Source: Bradyrhizobium diazoefficiens USDA 110
GTDB taxonomy: Bacteria; Pseudomonadota; Alphaproteobacteria; Rhizobiales; Xanthobacteraceae
Direction: 5' to 3'
Assembly: GCF_000011365.1 (NCBI RefSeq)
Contig: NC_004463.1
Span: forward strand, 2,032,001 to 2,096,000
Length of the DNA: 64,000 nt
The notes under the pieces were generated by a model. That model was not told the origin of the DNA. It made no database searches and was given only the letters and a program-made list of their open reading frames with translations. This document shows positions 40,656 to 49,786 of this stretch, piece after piece. Each line of letters opens with the position of its first letter. Position 1 is the first letter of the stretch. Made by a program: the position numbers and the translations under genes.

Positions 40656-40694
40656 AAGCAGCGGCCAAAACACATTCTGCCAAAGTAGTGCTAG

Positions 40695-41424
40695 GTGCGA
40701 TGCGCGCGAAGATCCGCGTCCCTTTTCCCAGTTGGACATTCCGGCGCCGCTCTTCCATTGCATTGTTGCGAAATTCGAGCTTCTTCTCAGCCGCCGGCCA
40801 AATGGTCGGATCGCTACTGCTCGACGGTTGCCAGGAAATTGGGGGTGGTGGTGCCTTTACCGGAGCCTGCTCAGCCAGGATGGGCAGGATGCAGCTCTTC
40901 AGCACCTCCGCGAAGCGCCTCTGCTCGGCCTTGATCTCCTCCTTCGTGGCTCCATCCTTGAGGGTGTAGACCTTCGCGCCGCTTCGGTGACGCCAGTCAA
41001 AGGGAAGCGCCACGGGACCGGGATAATGCGCGCCGTTCGCTACGAGAATGATGCGGCCCTGTGAGAGCGCATGCTCGGCGTAGCCGAGTTCGGACATGAT
41101 GTTCGGGTTCTGGAGGTATTTGGGCTCGGAACGCTTTTCGGCAGGTATGTTGGGCTGAAGTGCTGCAGGGGCGGTCATGCCCACCGGGGTCATGTCCGCG
41201 ACAAAGACGTTCGCGCCGGCGATCTTCTCCAGGATGGTCTTCGTGATGTCCGGGGTTCCAGCGACATTCTTGGTATCGTGATCGACCTCGGGACGCTCCG
41301 CCTCCTCATAGTCGGGATCGATGGCGATGAGCTTGCAGGCGTCCTTCAGCGCATCGCGCACAAAGTAGTGATGCAACTTCGGATCGCGATCACTCTGCCA
41401 TGACCAAAATATCTTCATTGGCAA
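40695..41424 (-). pseudogene. TIR-like nucleotide-binding defence protein, truncated by IS701
   Basis: About 243 residues remain before the IS701 junction; the frame then runs into IS sequence. The N-terminus is MPMKIFWSWQSDRDPK, typical of a TIR-like/nucleotide-binding family seen in defence loci. Then come DTKNVAGTPDITKTILEKI and VFVADMTPVG, then NPNIMSELGYAEHALSQG with the Glu expected in the active site. Relatives are thought to cleave NAD-type nucleotides when triggered. The lost C-terminus probably held the sensing part, so function is doubtful. Confidence 0.65.
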
Positions 41425-41540
41425 ACATCACCTTCTACTGTCAGCGAGCTTTGTCCCGAGCGCTCGCATTGTGTTTAATCAGGAATACCGGCAGCCATGC
41501 AAAGTGCTCTGGCGTGGCGCCGCTCAATACGAGCAAGCCG

Positions 41541-42245
41541 TCAAGAGGGAGCAGTATCCTCCCAGCGGACAGCTCGCAGAAACTCATCGCGGGTCAGGGC
41601 GCAGAGAGCGAATTCGCCGCGCTTCAAGGGGCCTCCAAGACGAGACGCTACGCCGGGGCCTGCAAGGTAGAAGATGTAAGGCCCTGCATTGAAGAAGACG
41701 TGGGCTACCGCACGCTTCCACTTCTCGATGAACTGCTTGTTCGGGCCCACCCAGCGCATGATCGCGAATTCCTTGCCGTCGAGATTTACGACCCGTGATC
41801 CGAAATCGAGCGACATATTGAAGTACGTCCCAAGGAACGAGCTTTCGCTGTGAATGTGGACCAGCCAGAACATCCGGTGCCCGCGCCGATAGAAGGCCTC
41901 CCGCGCGTTTCGCTCATCCTCGCTGATCGAGGAGTGCTGCAGCTCAAGGACGGTCGCGCGCGGGGTGCCGCTGCCGACGAGGACGTCGGCGCGGTGCAGC
42001 TCTCCTGTCGTCGGGTCGCGTAGAGCGATCTCGCGGCAGGACATGTCGAAGAGTTCTTTCCAGCCGAGGTGCCAGGCTCCCTCCGGCTCGCTCCAGGGAT
42101 CGCAATCACCCGCCTTGTGCCGCCAGTGGGACGTGTTCTCGACGGGCATGACGGCGGTGAGCAAGCCGCCGCAGTCGCGACACGTGGTCCGTTCTCCCTT
42201 CGCGACGGGGGCGCGCTTCTGGTCGCCGACCCAGGCATAGAGCAC
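41541..42245 (-). CDS. CoiA-like nuclease-fold protein
   Basis: A 234-residue protein. It has a Cys pair (TCRDCGG), then HWRHKAGDCDPWS and AWHLGWKELF, then RADVLV and ATVLELQHSSISEDERNARE, then FYRRGHRMFWLVH. The D...ExQ pattern after the helix is a PD-(D/E)XK-type nuclease core as in the CoiA family. CoiA proteins act in competence, but similar domains also occur in defence islands. Here it lies 116 bases before the TIR-like gene on the same strand. Intact. Confidence 0.65.
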   Translation of the reverse strand: MLYAWVGDQKRAPVAKGERTTCRDCGGLLTAVMPVENTSHWRHKAGDCDPWSEPEGAWHLGWKELFDMSCREIALRDPTTGELHRADVLVGSGTPRATVLELQHSSISEDERNAREAFYRRGHRMFWLVHIHSESSFLGTYFNMSLDFGSRVVNLDGKEFAIMRWVGPNKQFIEKWKRAVAHVFFNAGPYIFYLAGPGVASRLGGPLKRGEFALCALTRDEFLRAVRWEDTAPS

Positions 42246-42356
42246 GTTTATTGCTCCCCTTTACGCATCGCTAAACCCAACAAGCACGACAATGGCGCTG
42301 CCGCCAGCCGGTCGGCCGAGCCTTTGGTCAAAATGCATCCTCCCCCAGCAGACATC

Positions 42357-42788
42357 CTACCTCGCCGTCATTAGTCGACAGGCGAGCTCCTGCTCGCCCC
42401 AACGCGCAGCGAAAGTATCGGATACCTCGAACCAACTGCCGTCATTTCCGGCGCCGTGATAGAGGCCCATGCAGGAGCACTGGCACTCATGCCCAGTCGC
42501 ATTCTGGCACGCAGGAGAGCATTTCTCCTGCTCACGGTAGGGCTGAATAACGTAGACCTTGCCATATTCGGCCAACGAGCGTTCAATGAAATCGTTGAAC
42601 CAAGCTTTCGGCAGTTCCCAGTATTTCTTGCCGGCAATCCAAATAGGCGACGTTCGTCTATCATTCTGAAGCCACTGGCGATTCGCTTCTGCGAAGGGAA
42701 GTCGAACGCGCAAGCGCTGCCCTCTTCCCGTCCGCCGCAGTACGACCGGTATCCGCTCCCAGACATAGTTCAGCGTCAGTTTGTCCAT
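42357..42788 (-). CDS. Hypothetical protein with a Cys-rich motif
   Basis: A 143-residue protein beginning MDKLTLNYVWERIPVVLRR. Near residue 92 is CSPACQNATGHECQCSCMG, with six Cys and a His, suggesting a metal site. The middle part (KYWELPKAWFNDFIERSL) looks globular. I do not recognise the family. Its start overlaps the stop of the upstream gene once a frameshift in that gene is repaired, so the two were cotranscribed. Confidence 0.6.
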   Translation of the reverse strand: MDKLTLNYVWERIPVVLRRTGRGQRLRVRLPFAEANRQWLQNDRRTSPIWIAGKKYWELPKAWFNDFIERSLAEYGKVYVIQPYREQEKCSPACQNATGHECQCSCMGLYHGAGNDGSWFEVSDTFAARWGEQELACRLMTAR

Positions 42789-43341
42789 ATTCTATCGAAT
42801 TTGTTTGACCGCCGCATGACGCTCTCGGCTGTCGTCAAGCTAAGCCCCATGTCGAGGCAAAGTTTAAAGAACTCTTCGGGTGCATCCGTCTTGTCCAGAC
42901 GATATTGGCGGGTGAGATCCCGAGCATCCTTACCGATCGGAATGACATCACTAGAGGAAACCCACTGTGGGTTACCGACTTTCTCCTCAAATGCTGCAAT
43001 GACGTCGTCGGGAAGATCGGCACCAAACAGAAAATATCGAAGATAACGGATAAAATGTGGATGCGTGTAAATGTCGGTACCTCTGCAACCATTCTCTCGA
43101 ATAGACCCTTACGCGACGCTTTGATCCTCCCCTGATGGTATCGGGGGTCATTCCAGTAATTCAGTCTTTCTTGGGGAATTGCGGATCTATCGCTCAGAGA
43201 TTGGAGCAAGGTAAGGATCGGCTGCGCATTGGCTTTATAAGCTGCGTGGCCCTCATCATGATTGCGATGAGATTCCCAGAGATCGACCTTCGCGAGTATC
43301 GCGGCCTCGCTCTCAGTCAGCTTGATATGATACTTCTCCAT
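42776..43341 (-). pseudogene. Hypothetical protein with a single frameshift
   Basis: The first 85 residues (MEKYHIKLTESEAAILAKVD...) are in one frame. From about 43090 the coherent sequence continues in another frame: TDIYTHPHFIRYLRYFLFGA, then LPDDVIAAFEEKVGNPQWV and AESVMRRSNKFDRIWTN, with a stop at 42776 that overlaps the next gene's start. One inserted or deleted base explains this; it could be a real mutation or a sequencing error. Family unknown. Confidence 0.6.
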
Positions 43342-43388
43342 GTATCTCCTCTTCCGGCCTGAACACTCCGAGGTCGCTTCTCCTGATA

Positions 43389-46300
43389 TTATTGTGCGCT
43401 ACTCGTCGTAGGCCATGCGGCTCCCATGCTATTAGATACTCTAATTTCGGATCGGCCCGCACCGCGCTTTTCCACGCGCACCTGCACGGCAATCCGCTCG
43501 ATCATGGCAGCGACATGTGTGATGACGCCAACCTTCTGACCTCTGCCCTGTAAGGTCTCCAGCGCATCTACTGCTAAGTCGAGCGTCTCCGCATCGAGCG
43601 ATCCAAAGCCTTCATCGATAAACAGCGTGTCGACAAAGGACGATCGACCCTCAAGACCTGACAGCGCCAACGCCAGCGCAAGGGAGACGAGGAAGCGTTC
43701 ACCGCCTGACAGGCTTCGGGTGCCGCGGACCTCGTCGCCCATGTCGCGATCAATAATATGCAGCGTGAGATCGGACGCAGCCCCTCGCGCGAGCCTATAG
43801 CGGGGTGTTAATGCGTGGAGATGATCATTCGCCAATTGCACCATGTGGTCGAGCGTAATGCCCTGCACAAAGCGACGGAAACGATCACCGCTGGCCGAGC
43901 CGATAGCATCGTCGACTGCATGCCAGATTACGAGTTCCGCTTTCGCAGTTTCGATTTGAGCGGATAGATTTGCGGCGGCGCGGCGCGCCTCGTCGTCTCG
44001 CGCGAGCGTAGCGGCAAGTCCACCTGTCAGTTGTTGCATGTCTCCGATTTCGGTTCCCAACGTCGCGACGACTGCGGCCAATTCCTCGACATCGGTGGTC
44101 TCGTTGAACCCTTCCAGCGCCCGGTTTAGGTCATTCTGACGCGTCAGCACTGCGGTGCCCGCATCGTTCACGCCTCGATCGATCTCCCGAATTCGGACCC
44201 GTAACGCTCCACTCAATGCTGGGTCGGTTGCGATCAGCGCCGCAACCTGATCCGGCGGGCGAGCAATATCCATGCAGGCGGCGTTGAATGCCTTTTCGGC
44301 TAACGCGTTACGGCCTTTGGCGGTCTCCAATCCAGCGGCGGCCTCGTCGCAGCGAGCGCCGGCCGCCTGGAACGCTGCATCTGTGGTCGATTTTGTCTCG
44401 CGCGCACGAGCAAGAGCTTCACGGGTGGTCTGGCAAGCCTCGGTGATCCGAGCCCGGTGACTTGCTGTCGCCTCGCCATCGAGGAGTTCTGCTCTGGCAC
44501 GCGCCTTCTCTCCCTCGGCCAGGCGACGCTGATCGAGAAGAAGAGCCGCCGCCGTTACCTGGGCCTGCGCGTGCCGAAGCGAGGCGTCCGCCGCCGCACG
44601 CTCGGGCGCCAGGCGCTGGAGCGTCATTTCAAGCTGGCCAACTTGCTCGCGCAGGGCGGCGTACTCCGTCGCAACCGTTGACAGCGTGAGGCTAACACCG
44701 GCGGGATCGACATCGAGGTGGTCGACGGCCAGACCTGCGGCAGCAAGAAACGGCGTGATTTCACGGCTGATGGAAATGAGGCGCTCAGCAAGGCCCGCCG
44801 CCTGGACCGTGTACTCAGTTGCCTTTAATTGCGCAGCGTGGAAATTAGAACGTCTTTGGTCGATGGAGCGCGCGGTCGTCTCGATCACCTCACCGAGCGC
44901 GTCATGCTTCCGCTGCAAACTGTCGATCTCTGTCCGAAGACGCCGGGCGCTTGCGAGCGGAGACGCAATGGCGGATCGTTCTGCGATCGCGACTGAGATG
45001 AGGGCCGCCAGTTTCGACGCAGCCTGGTCATCGAGAACGGGAGGTGCGTTCCCCTCGATCCCAGCCTTCGTGCAGAGATCGTTCAACGACGACCACTGTT
45101 CGCCAAAAGCGCTGTTGGCAGCCAGAACTTGTCCACGTGCCACATCGATGCCGCGATTTGTCTCCGCCTGGCGCGCTTCTCCAGCGGAAAGCGCGCGCGT
45201 TGCAGCGTCCAAACGTTGGCCCGTCGCGGTCAACGCGGTATCAAGTTCTTCGCGCCGACGGCGAAGCCTAGCAGCTATTTCGTTCAGCGTGCTTGGATGC
45301 GCAAGATGGGGATGGTCGGTGCTGCCGCACACCGGGCAGGCCAAATTTGGAGCCAGCAGGCTGCGCAGATGAATGGCCTCAGATGAGACCGCCTCGTCGG
45401 CGAGCTCTGCGATCGGAACAATTTCCGCACGCGCGGTCCGATCGCGGAGCTGGTCCGCTTCAGCTTCAACGATCTGGCTTTTTGCTGTGCTTACCGCCTG
45501 AGCCGCCAGCGTGTGTTCCGATTCCCGCCGTGTTAGATCTGCCGATGCCCGAGTATACTGGTCGCAGACGGTGCTGGCCTCGCGCAGAGCCTCAAGCGCG
45601 CGTTGCAGGTTGACGTCTCGTTCGTGGAGCGTCGCCTCATCGATGCCGGCGAGACTAGCTCTACGATCACCGATTTCACGACTTAAGCCATCCTTTCGCT
45701 CGCGATCCTCGGTGAGCTTCTCCAGCAGCGCAGTTATTTCATTTTGCGACAGCGTAGCTGTTTCTTCCGCTCCAGCGGCCGTCACCCTAGCTGCAGCGTG
45801 CTCCTGTTGGAGCGCTCCCCGCTTCGCTAACAAGTCCATCGCATCGCCAAGACGATCAGCAAGAAGAACGCGATCCGATCGGCTTTTTAATTGCGCCGCA
45901 GTGGTGCGGTACGATTCTGATGTCTGACCGAGAGTCTCATCAATCGTTGCCAGCGCATCGGCCTTCTCGCGCAGTGTCGCTTCCGCCTGCTGCGATTTTT
46001 CCAGCGTATCATTAAACTCCGGTCCGAGCTGCCGCCAGCTCGGCGTCGAGCCTTTCGGCTTCGTTCCAAAGGGGACCAAAATTCTTGAGGACCTCTTCTG
46101 CCGCTCCGTTGGCGGTTACCGCGTCCGCCAGTTGCGTTGTAGATTCCGAGTGTAGTTTCTGCGCTTCCTCGCGTGCAATAAGCAAACCGTCGAGACGGGT
46201 TTGGGCCTTCGCTGCCGTCCGCCGTGCATTTTGCAAATCGCCTGCTAGCGGACGAAGCGGCTCGCCAAGATCGAGTTCGGCAAGAGATTGATACTCATCA

Positions 46301-47175
46301 GCGGCTGCCTCGCGCGCCGCGTGCGCTGCGACCGCTTGAGCCTCAGCCCGCGCGAGGTCGCTGCGGGCGGCGGCCACGCGCTTGAAGTGATCTAACCGCT
46401 CGTTGTGTTGATCGCGCTCCGCGCCTTTCTGTGCAATGGTTGAAGCAAGCTGACTCTGCTCGTCCAACAGCGCCTGCCTGGCTTCGTCATCAAGAAGCCC
46501 GATGTCGTCTCGACGCCGCTCCAATTGCTCGACACTTCTTCGTCGAGCGTCCGTGCCGTCGTGAACGCGGACCGAGATCGCTGCGTAGATTTCAGTACCG
46601 GTGATCTTCTCCAGCAATTCTGCGCGCTCGCTCTCGGCGGCGAGCAGGAAAGCGTCGAACTCGCCCTGTGCGAGGAGCACCGTTCGCCGGAACTGGTCGA
46701 ATGTGAGGTCGGTTCTCCTCCCCACCGCCTCACGGACCTGAGTCTTGCCAGTCGCCACCGCGCTGCCGTCGTCGAGTCGATACAACGAACGCTGCTCATT
46801 CTGCAGCCGCCCATTTGCTCGCCCTCGCGCCCGATTGGCCTCCCAGCGGACGCGATAGCGCTCGCCATCCTGCCCAACGAAATCCACCTCGGCATATCCG
46901 CTGCCGGCGCCTCGGCGCAGGATCGCTCGGCCATCATGAATTGAAATCGCCTCCCCACTGGGATCGGGCGCATTCTCCCGTCGACCGACAGAGACGCGTG
47001 GATACTCGCCATAGAGCGCGAGGCAGAGCGCGTCGAGGATGGTCGATTTCCCGGCGCCGGTCTCGCCAGTGATGGCAAAGAGGCCGGAACCTGCAAGAGG
47101 TTCTGCGGCAAGATCGATCTCGAAAGGAGCACCAAGACTTGCCAGACTCTCGCCGCGGATAGCCAAGATCCGCAT
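43389..47175 (-). pseudogene. sbcC: SbcC/Rad50-like ATPase, frameshifted
   Basis: A start at 47175, two bases after the sbcD stop, gives 387 residues: Walker A FAITGETGAGKSTILDAL, and LLAQGEFDAFLLA of the Q-loop region. Near 46040 a one-base shift moves coding into the frame that runs to 43389. That part holds coiled coil, the zinc hook ACPVCGSTDHPHL, a second coiled coil, the signature TRSLSGGERFLVSLALALAL and Walker B DTLFIDEGFGSLDAETLDLA. Joined, it is about 1260 residues, normal for SbcC. With SbcD it would process DNA ends or hairpins. The shift may be a sequencing error or inactivation. Confidence 0.85.
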
Positions 47176-48023
47176 GGCTATGTCTCCGCCTGTGCGCGGT
47201 GGAAGACATCGAGATGCGTGGCATCCGGGGCTACGCCGAAGGTGCGTTCAAATGCGAGCTTGAACAGATCCTCCGGATCTCTTTCCGCAAGGCGGATCAT
47301 AGGATCGGCGGAAGTCACGTCGTTTGACGCCTCGGGTATTGCCGCGACACGGGTGTCGACGATGCGCGCCGGAAAGCTCTCCGCAATGCGGTCGACCTCC
47401 TCTCTGAACCCGGGCGATAACCCTTCCCGGGCAAGCCTGATCTGGACGAATGGCCGTTTATGAAGCGGCAGGTCCGATGAGAGGTTCATTGCCGTCAGAT
47501 GATCACCAAGTTCGTTCAAGCGCATATCTCCCGCCTCAGGAAGGCGGACGAAGGCAACTGGCCGGTCGATCGGGATATGTTCGGATAGAACCGTTGTTCC
47601 GTCGAGGCTCACAAGAGTGACCCCGTGCGCGTAAGGCATCTCCGTCGCCGACAAGGGAATCAGTGAACCAGAATAGCGGATGGTATCACGACCGATGGCC
47701 TGAGCCTTATGCAAGTGGCCAAGCGCCACGTAGCTCGCTTCCGCCGGGAACACGTCGTGCGGCACAGCATGCTGGCCACCAACTAGAATTCTGCGCTCCG
47801 CGCCTTCCGACTCAATACCGCCCGCGACATGGAGGTGTCCCGTTAGGACGAACGGTAGACCATCCATCGGTCCCCGTAACGTGTCGACCAATTCAGCATA
47901 GAGGCTCCGCACGCCAGCGATGACGGGCGAGTCTAAGAGCTGGCCCCGCAAATTCGGACAGTAGCTTGAGTGGATTTTCTGCCTGACAGCGGCGAGGATT
48001 CTTGCTGCGAATCAGGAGCGAAG

Positions 48024-48329
48024 ATGACGAAGAAGAGCCGCCGGACGCATTCTCCGGCATTCAAGGCGAAGGTTGCTTTGGCTGCGGTCAAAGGAGACAA
48101 GACACTGGCGGAGCTGGCGCAACTGTTTGATGTTCATCCGAACCAGATCACGATCTGGAAAAACCAGCTCCTGGAAGGCGCCGCCGGCGTGTTTGGGCAT
48201 GACAAGACATCGGCCGAGACGCCGGTCGATTTGAAGGCGTTGCATGCCAAGATCGGCGAGCTGGCGTTGGAAAACGATTTTTTGTCCGGCGCGCTCACCA
48301 AGGCGGGCCTGCTGAGCGCAAAGCGATGA
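48024..48329 (+). CDS. IS3-family OrfA
   Basis: A 101-residue DNA-binding subunit starting MTKKSRRTHSPAFKAKVAL, with the helix-turn-helix DKTLAELAQLFDVHPNQIT and a leucine-zipper-like tail. An upstream in-frame start is possible but lacks homology. Its stop overlaps the orfB start as ATGA. Confidence 0.88.
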   Translation: MTKKSRRTHSPAFKAKVALAAVKGDKTLAELAQLFDVHPNQITIWKNQLLEGAAGVFGHDKTSAETPVDLKALHAKIGELALENDFLSGALTKAGLLSAKR

Positions 48330-49153
48330 TCGACCGCGGTCATGATCTTTCTATCGTGCGCCAGGCGAAGGTCCTGAAGCTGGCTCGCAGCACGGTCTAC
48401 TATGAACCTCGGCCAGTTTCGGCCGAGGACCTTGCCTTGATGCGTCGGCTCGATGAGCTGCATCTCGATTATCCCTTCGCGGGAGCGCGTATGCTGCGAT
48501 CGTTGCTGCGGCGGGAGGGGGTATACGCCGGTCGCCGCCACATCGCGACGCTGATGAAGCGCATGGGGATCGAGGCGGTCTATCGTCGCCCGAACACGAG
48601 CAAGCCGGCTCCGGGTCACAAGATCTACCCGTACCTGTTGCGCGGATTGAAGATCGAGCGGCCCGACCATGCGTGGGCAATGGACATCACCTACATTCCG
48701 ATGCGGCGTGGCTTCGTCTATCTCGCGGCGGTCGTCGATGTGTTCAGCCGACGGGTCCTGGCCCATCGCGTCTCGATCACAATGGAGGCGGCCTTCTGCG
48801 TCGAAGCGGTCCAGGAGGCGTTGGCGAAGCACGGCAGGCCCGCGATTTTCAACACGGACCAGGGCAGCCAGTTCACCAGCCTCGAGTTCACCGATGTGCT
48901 GCTGGACGCGAAGATCGCCATCAGCATGGATGGCAAGGGCGCCTGGCGCGACAACGTGTTTGTCGAGCGGCTCTGGCGCACGGTCAAATACGAAGAAGTT
49001 TATCTCCGCGCCTACGACAGCGTGTCCGAGGCGCGAGCGTCAATTGCCAAGTATCTGGCCTTCTACAATCAGGGACGCCCTCACTCGAGCCTTGACGGGC
49101 GCACGCCCGACGAGGCTTACTTCGGCACGCAAGCTATGGTGATGGCCGCATGA
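48326..49153 (+). CDS. IS3-family OrfB transposase
   Basis: A 275-residue rve-type catalytic subunit. The HTH_21 region precedes WAMDITYIPMRRGFVYLAAV (first Asp), FNTDQGSQFTS (second Asp) and RDNVFVERLWRTVKYEEVY (Glu). Intact, so the element may be mobile. Confidence 0.92.
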   Translation: MIDRGHDLSIVRQAKVLKLARSTVYYEPRPVSAEDLALMRRLDELHLDYPFAGARMLRSLLRREGVYAGRRHIATLMKRMGIEAVYRRPNTSKPAPGHKIYPYLLRGLKIERPDHAWAMDITYIPMRRGFVYLAAVVDVFSRRVLAHRVSITMEAAFCVEAVQEALAKHGRPAIFNTDQGSQFTSLEFTDVLLDAKIAISMDGKGAWRDNVFVERLWRTVKYEEVYLRAYDSVSEARASIAKYLAFYNQGRPHSSLDGRTPDEAYFGTQAMVMAA

Positions 49154-49162
49154 CCGTCGCCG

Positions 49163-49219
49163 ACGATTTTGTCGTCGCTCTGGTCGGGCTACGCCCTCCC
49201 GACGCAACGACAAAATCGT
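49163..49219. repeat. 13-bp perfect hairpin with conserved 31-nt loop (copy B)
   Basis: ACGATTTTGTCGT at 49163-49175 is the exact reverse complement of 49207-49219. The 31-base loop contains GGTCGGGCTACGCCCTCCC, as in the hairpin at 24120. It begins ten bases after the orfB stop, inside the IS3 element. Confidence 0.7.
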
Positions 49220-49786
49220 AAAGCCCCGCGTTCAGCATAACCCGGCAGGAATCCACTTAAATCCAGCGGGGCGCTGTCCAAACAACCGGGGCCAGCTCTT
49301 CTACTTCACCATCTAGCCGCGTCAGATTCGGAAGGCATGCTGCGGTTGGGTAGGAGACTGCAAGCACATGAGCAGCCACCGAACCGCTTGTATCAGCGAT
49401 AGGAACGAGATGACGGGCCGCCTCGACTCGCCCTTCGCGCCGCCGCACATTGCCCACGACGCGGATGTTGAATGCCTCCAACAGAGGCCGCGGCGCTTCC
49501 AACCGACCAGCTGCATCATGGTTGCCAGCAGCGATCACCATAGCCATGCGCGGATTCGCGCGGCTCAGCCGCATGAGCGTATTGTAGAAGAGCTGTTGCG
49601 CTTCCCCAGAGGGGTTTTGGCTGTCAAACACGTCGCCAGCGATGATGAGGGCATCGACATCCCGCTCCACAACGATCTCTTCGAGCCGCTCAAACACCTT
49701 GCGGTGCTCGTGCTCCCGAGAGAACCCGCGTAAAGTTTGACCGATATGCCAATCGGCCGTGTGAAGGATACGGATCATTGTGTTTA

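Larger units (their letters stand above)
37331..40690 (+). mobile_element. IS701-family element carrying a group II intron
   Basis: The left end CACTACTTTGG at 37331-37341 is the exact inverse of CCAAAGTAGTG at 40680-40690, and both are flanked by CTAG (37327-37330 and 40691-40694), the usual IS701 target duplication. Removing the intron leaves about 1447 bp, the normal IS701 length. After the intron the terminal repeat resumes (CAGATTGTTGATTTTGCC against CAGAATGTGTTTTGGCC read from the right end). The insertion cut the TIR-like gene to its right. Confidence 0.82.
47967..49259 (+). mobile_element. IS3-family insertion sequence inside sbcD
   Basis: Left end TGAGTGGATTTTCTGCCTG at 47967; right end, read inward from 49259, TAAGTGGATTCCTGCCGGG. 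Contains orfA and orfB overlapping by four bases. The short direct repeat expected for IS3 is not evident, perhaps because one flank was lost. Confidence 0.8.
47178..49778 (-). pseudogene. sbcD: SbcD/Mre11-like nuclease, split by an IS3 element
   Basis: The N-terminal half starts at 49778, eight bases after herA: ILHTADWHIGQTLRG, IIAGDVFDSQNPS and IAAGNHDAAGRLE carry the metallophosphoesterase motifs I-III. It ends in the IS3 element at residue 173. The C-terminal half lies at 47178-47951 (LPFVLTGHLHVAGG, YVALGHLHKAQAI), with the two GHLH motifs, followed by the capping domain. The insertion separates motifs III and IV, so no functional nuclease can be made. A clean target duplication was not found. 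Confidence 0.88.
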
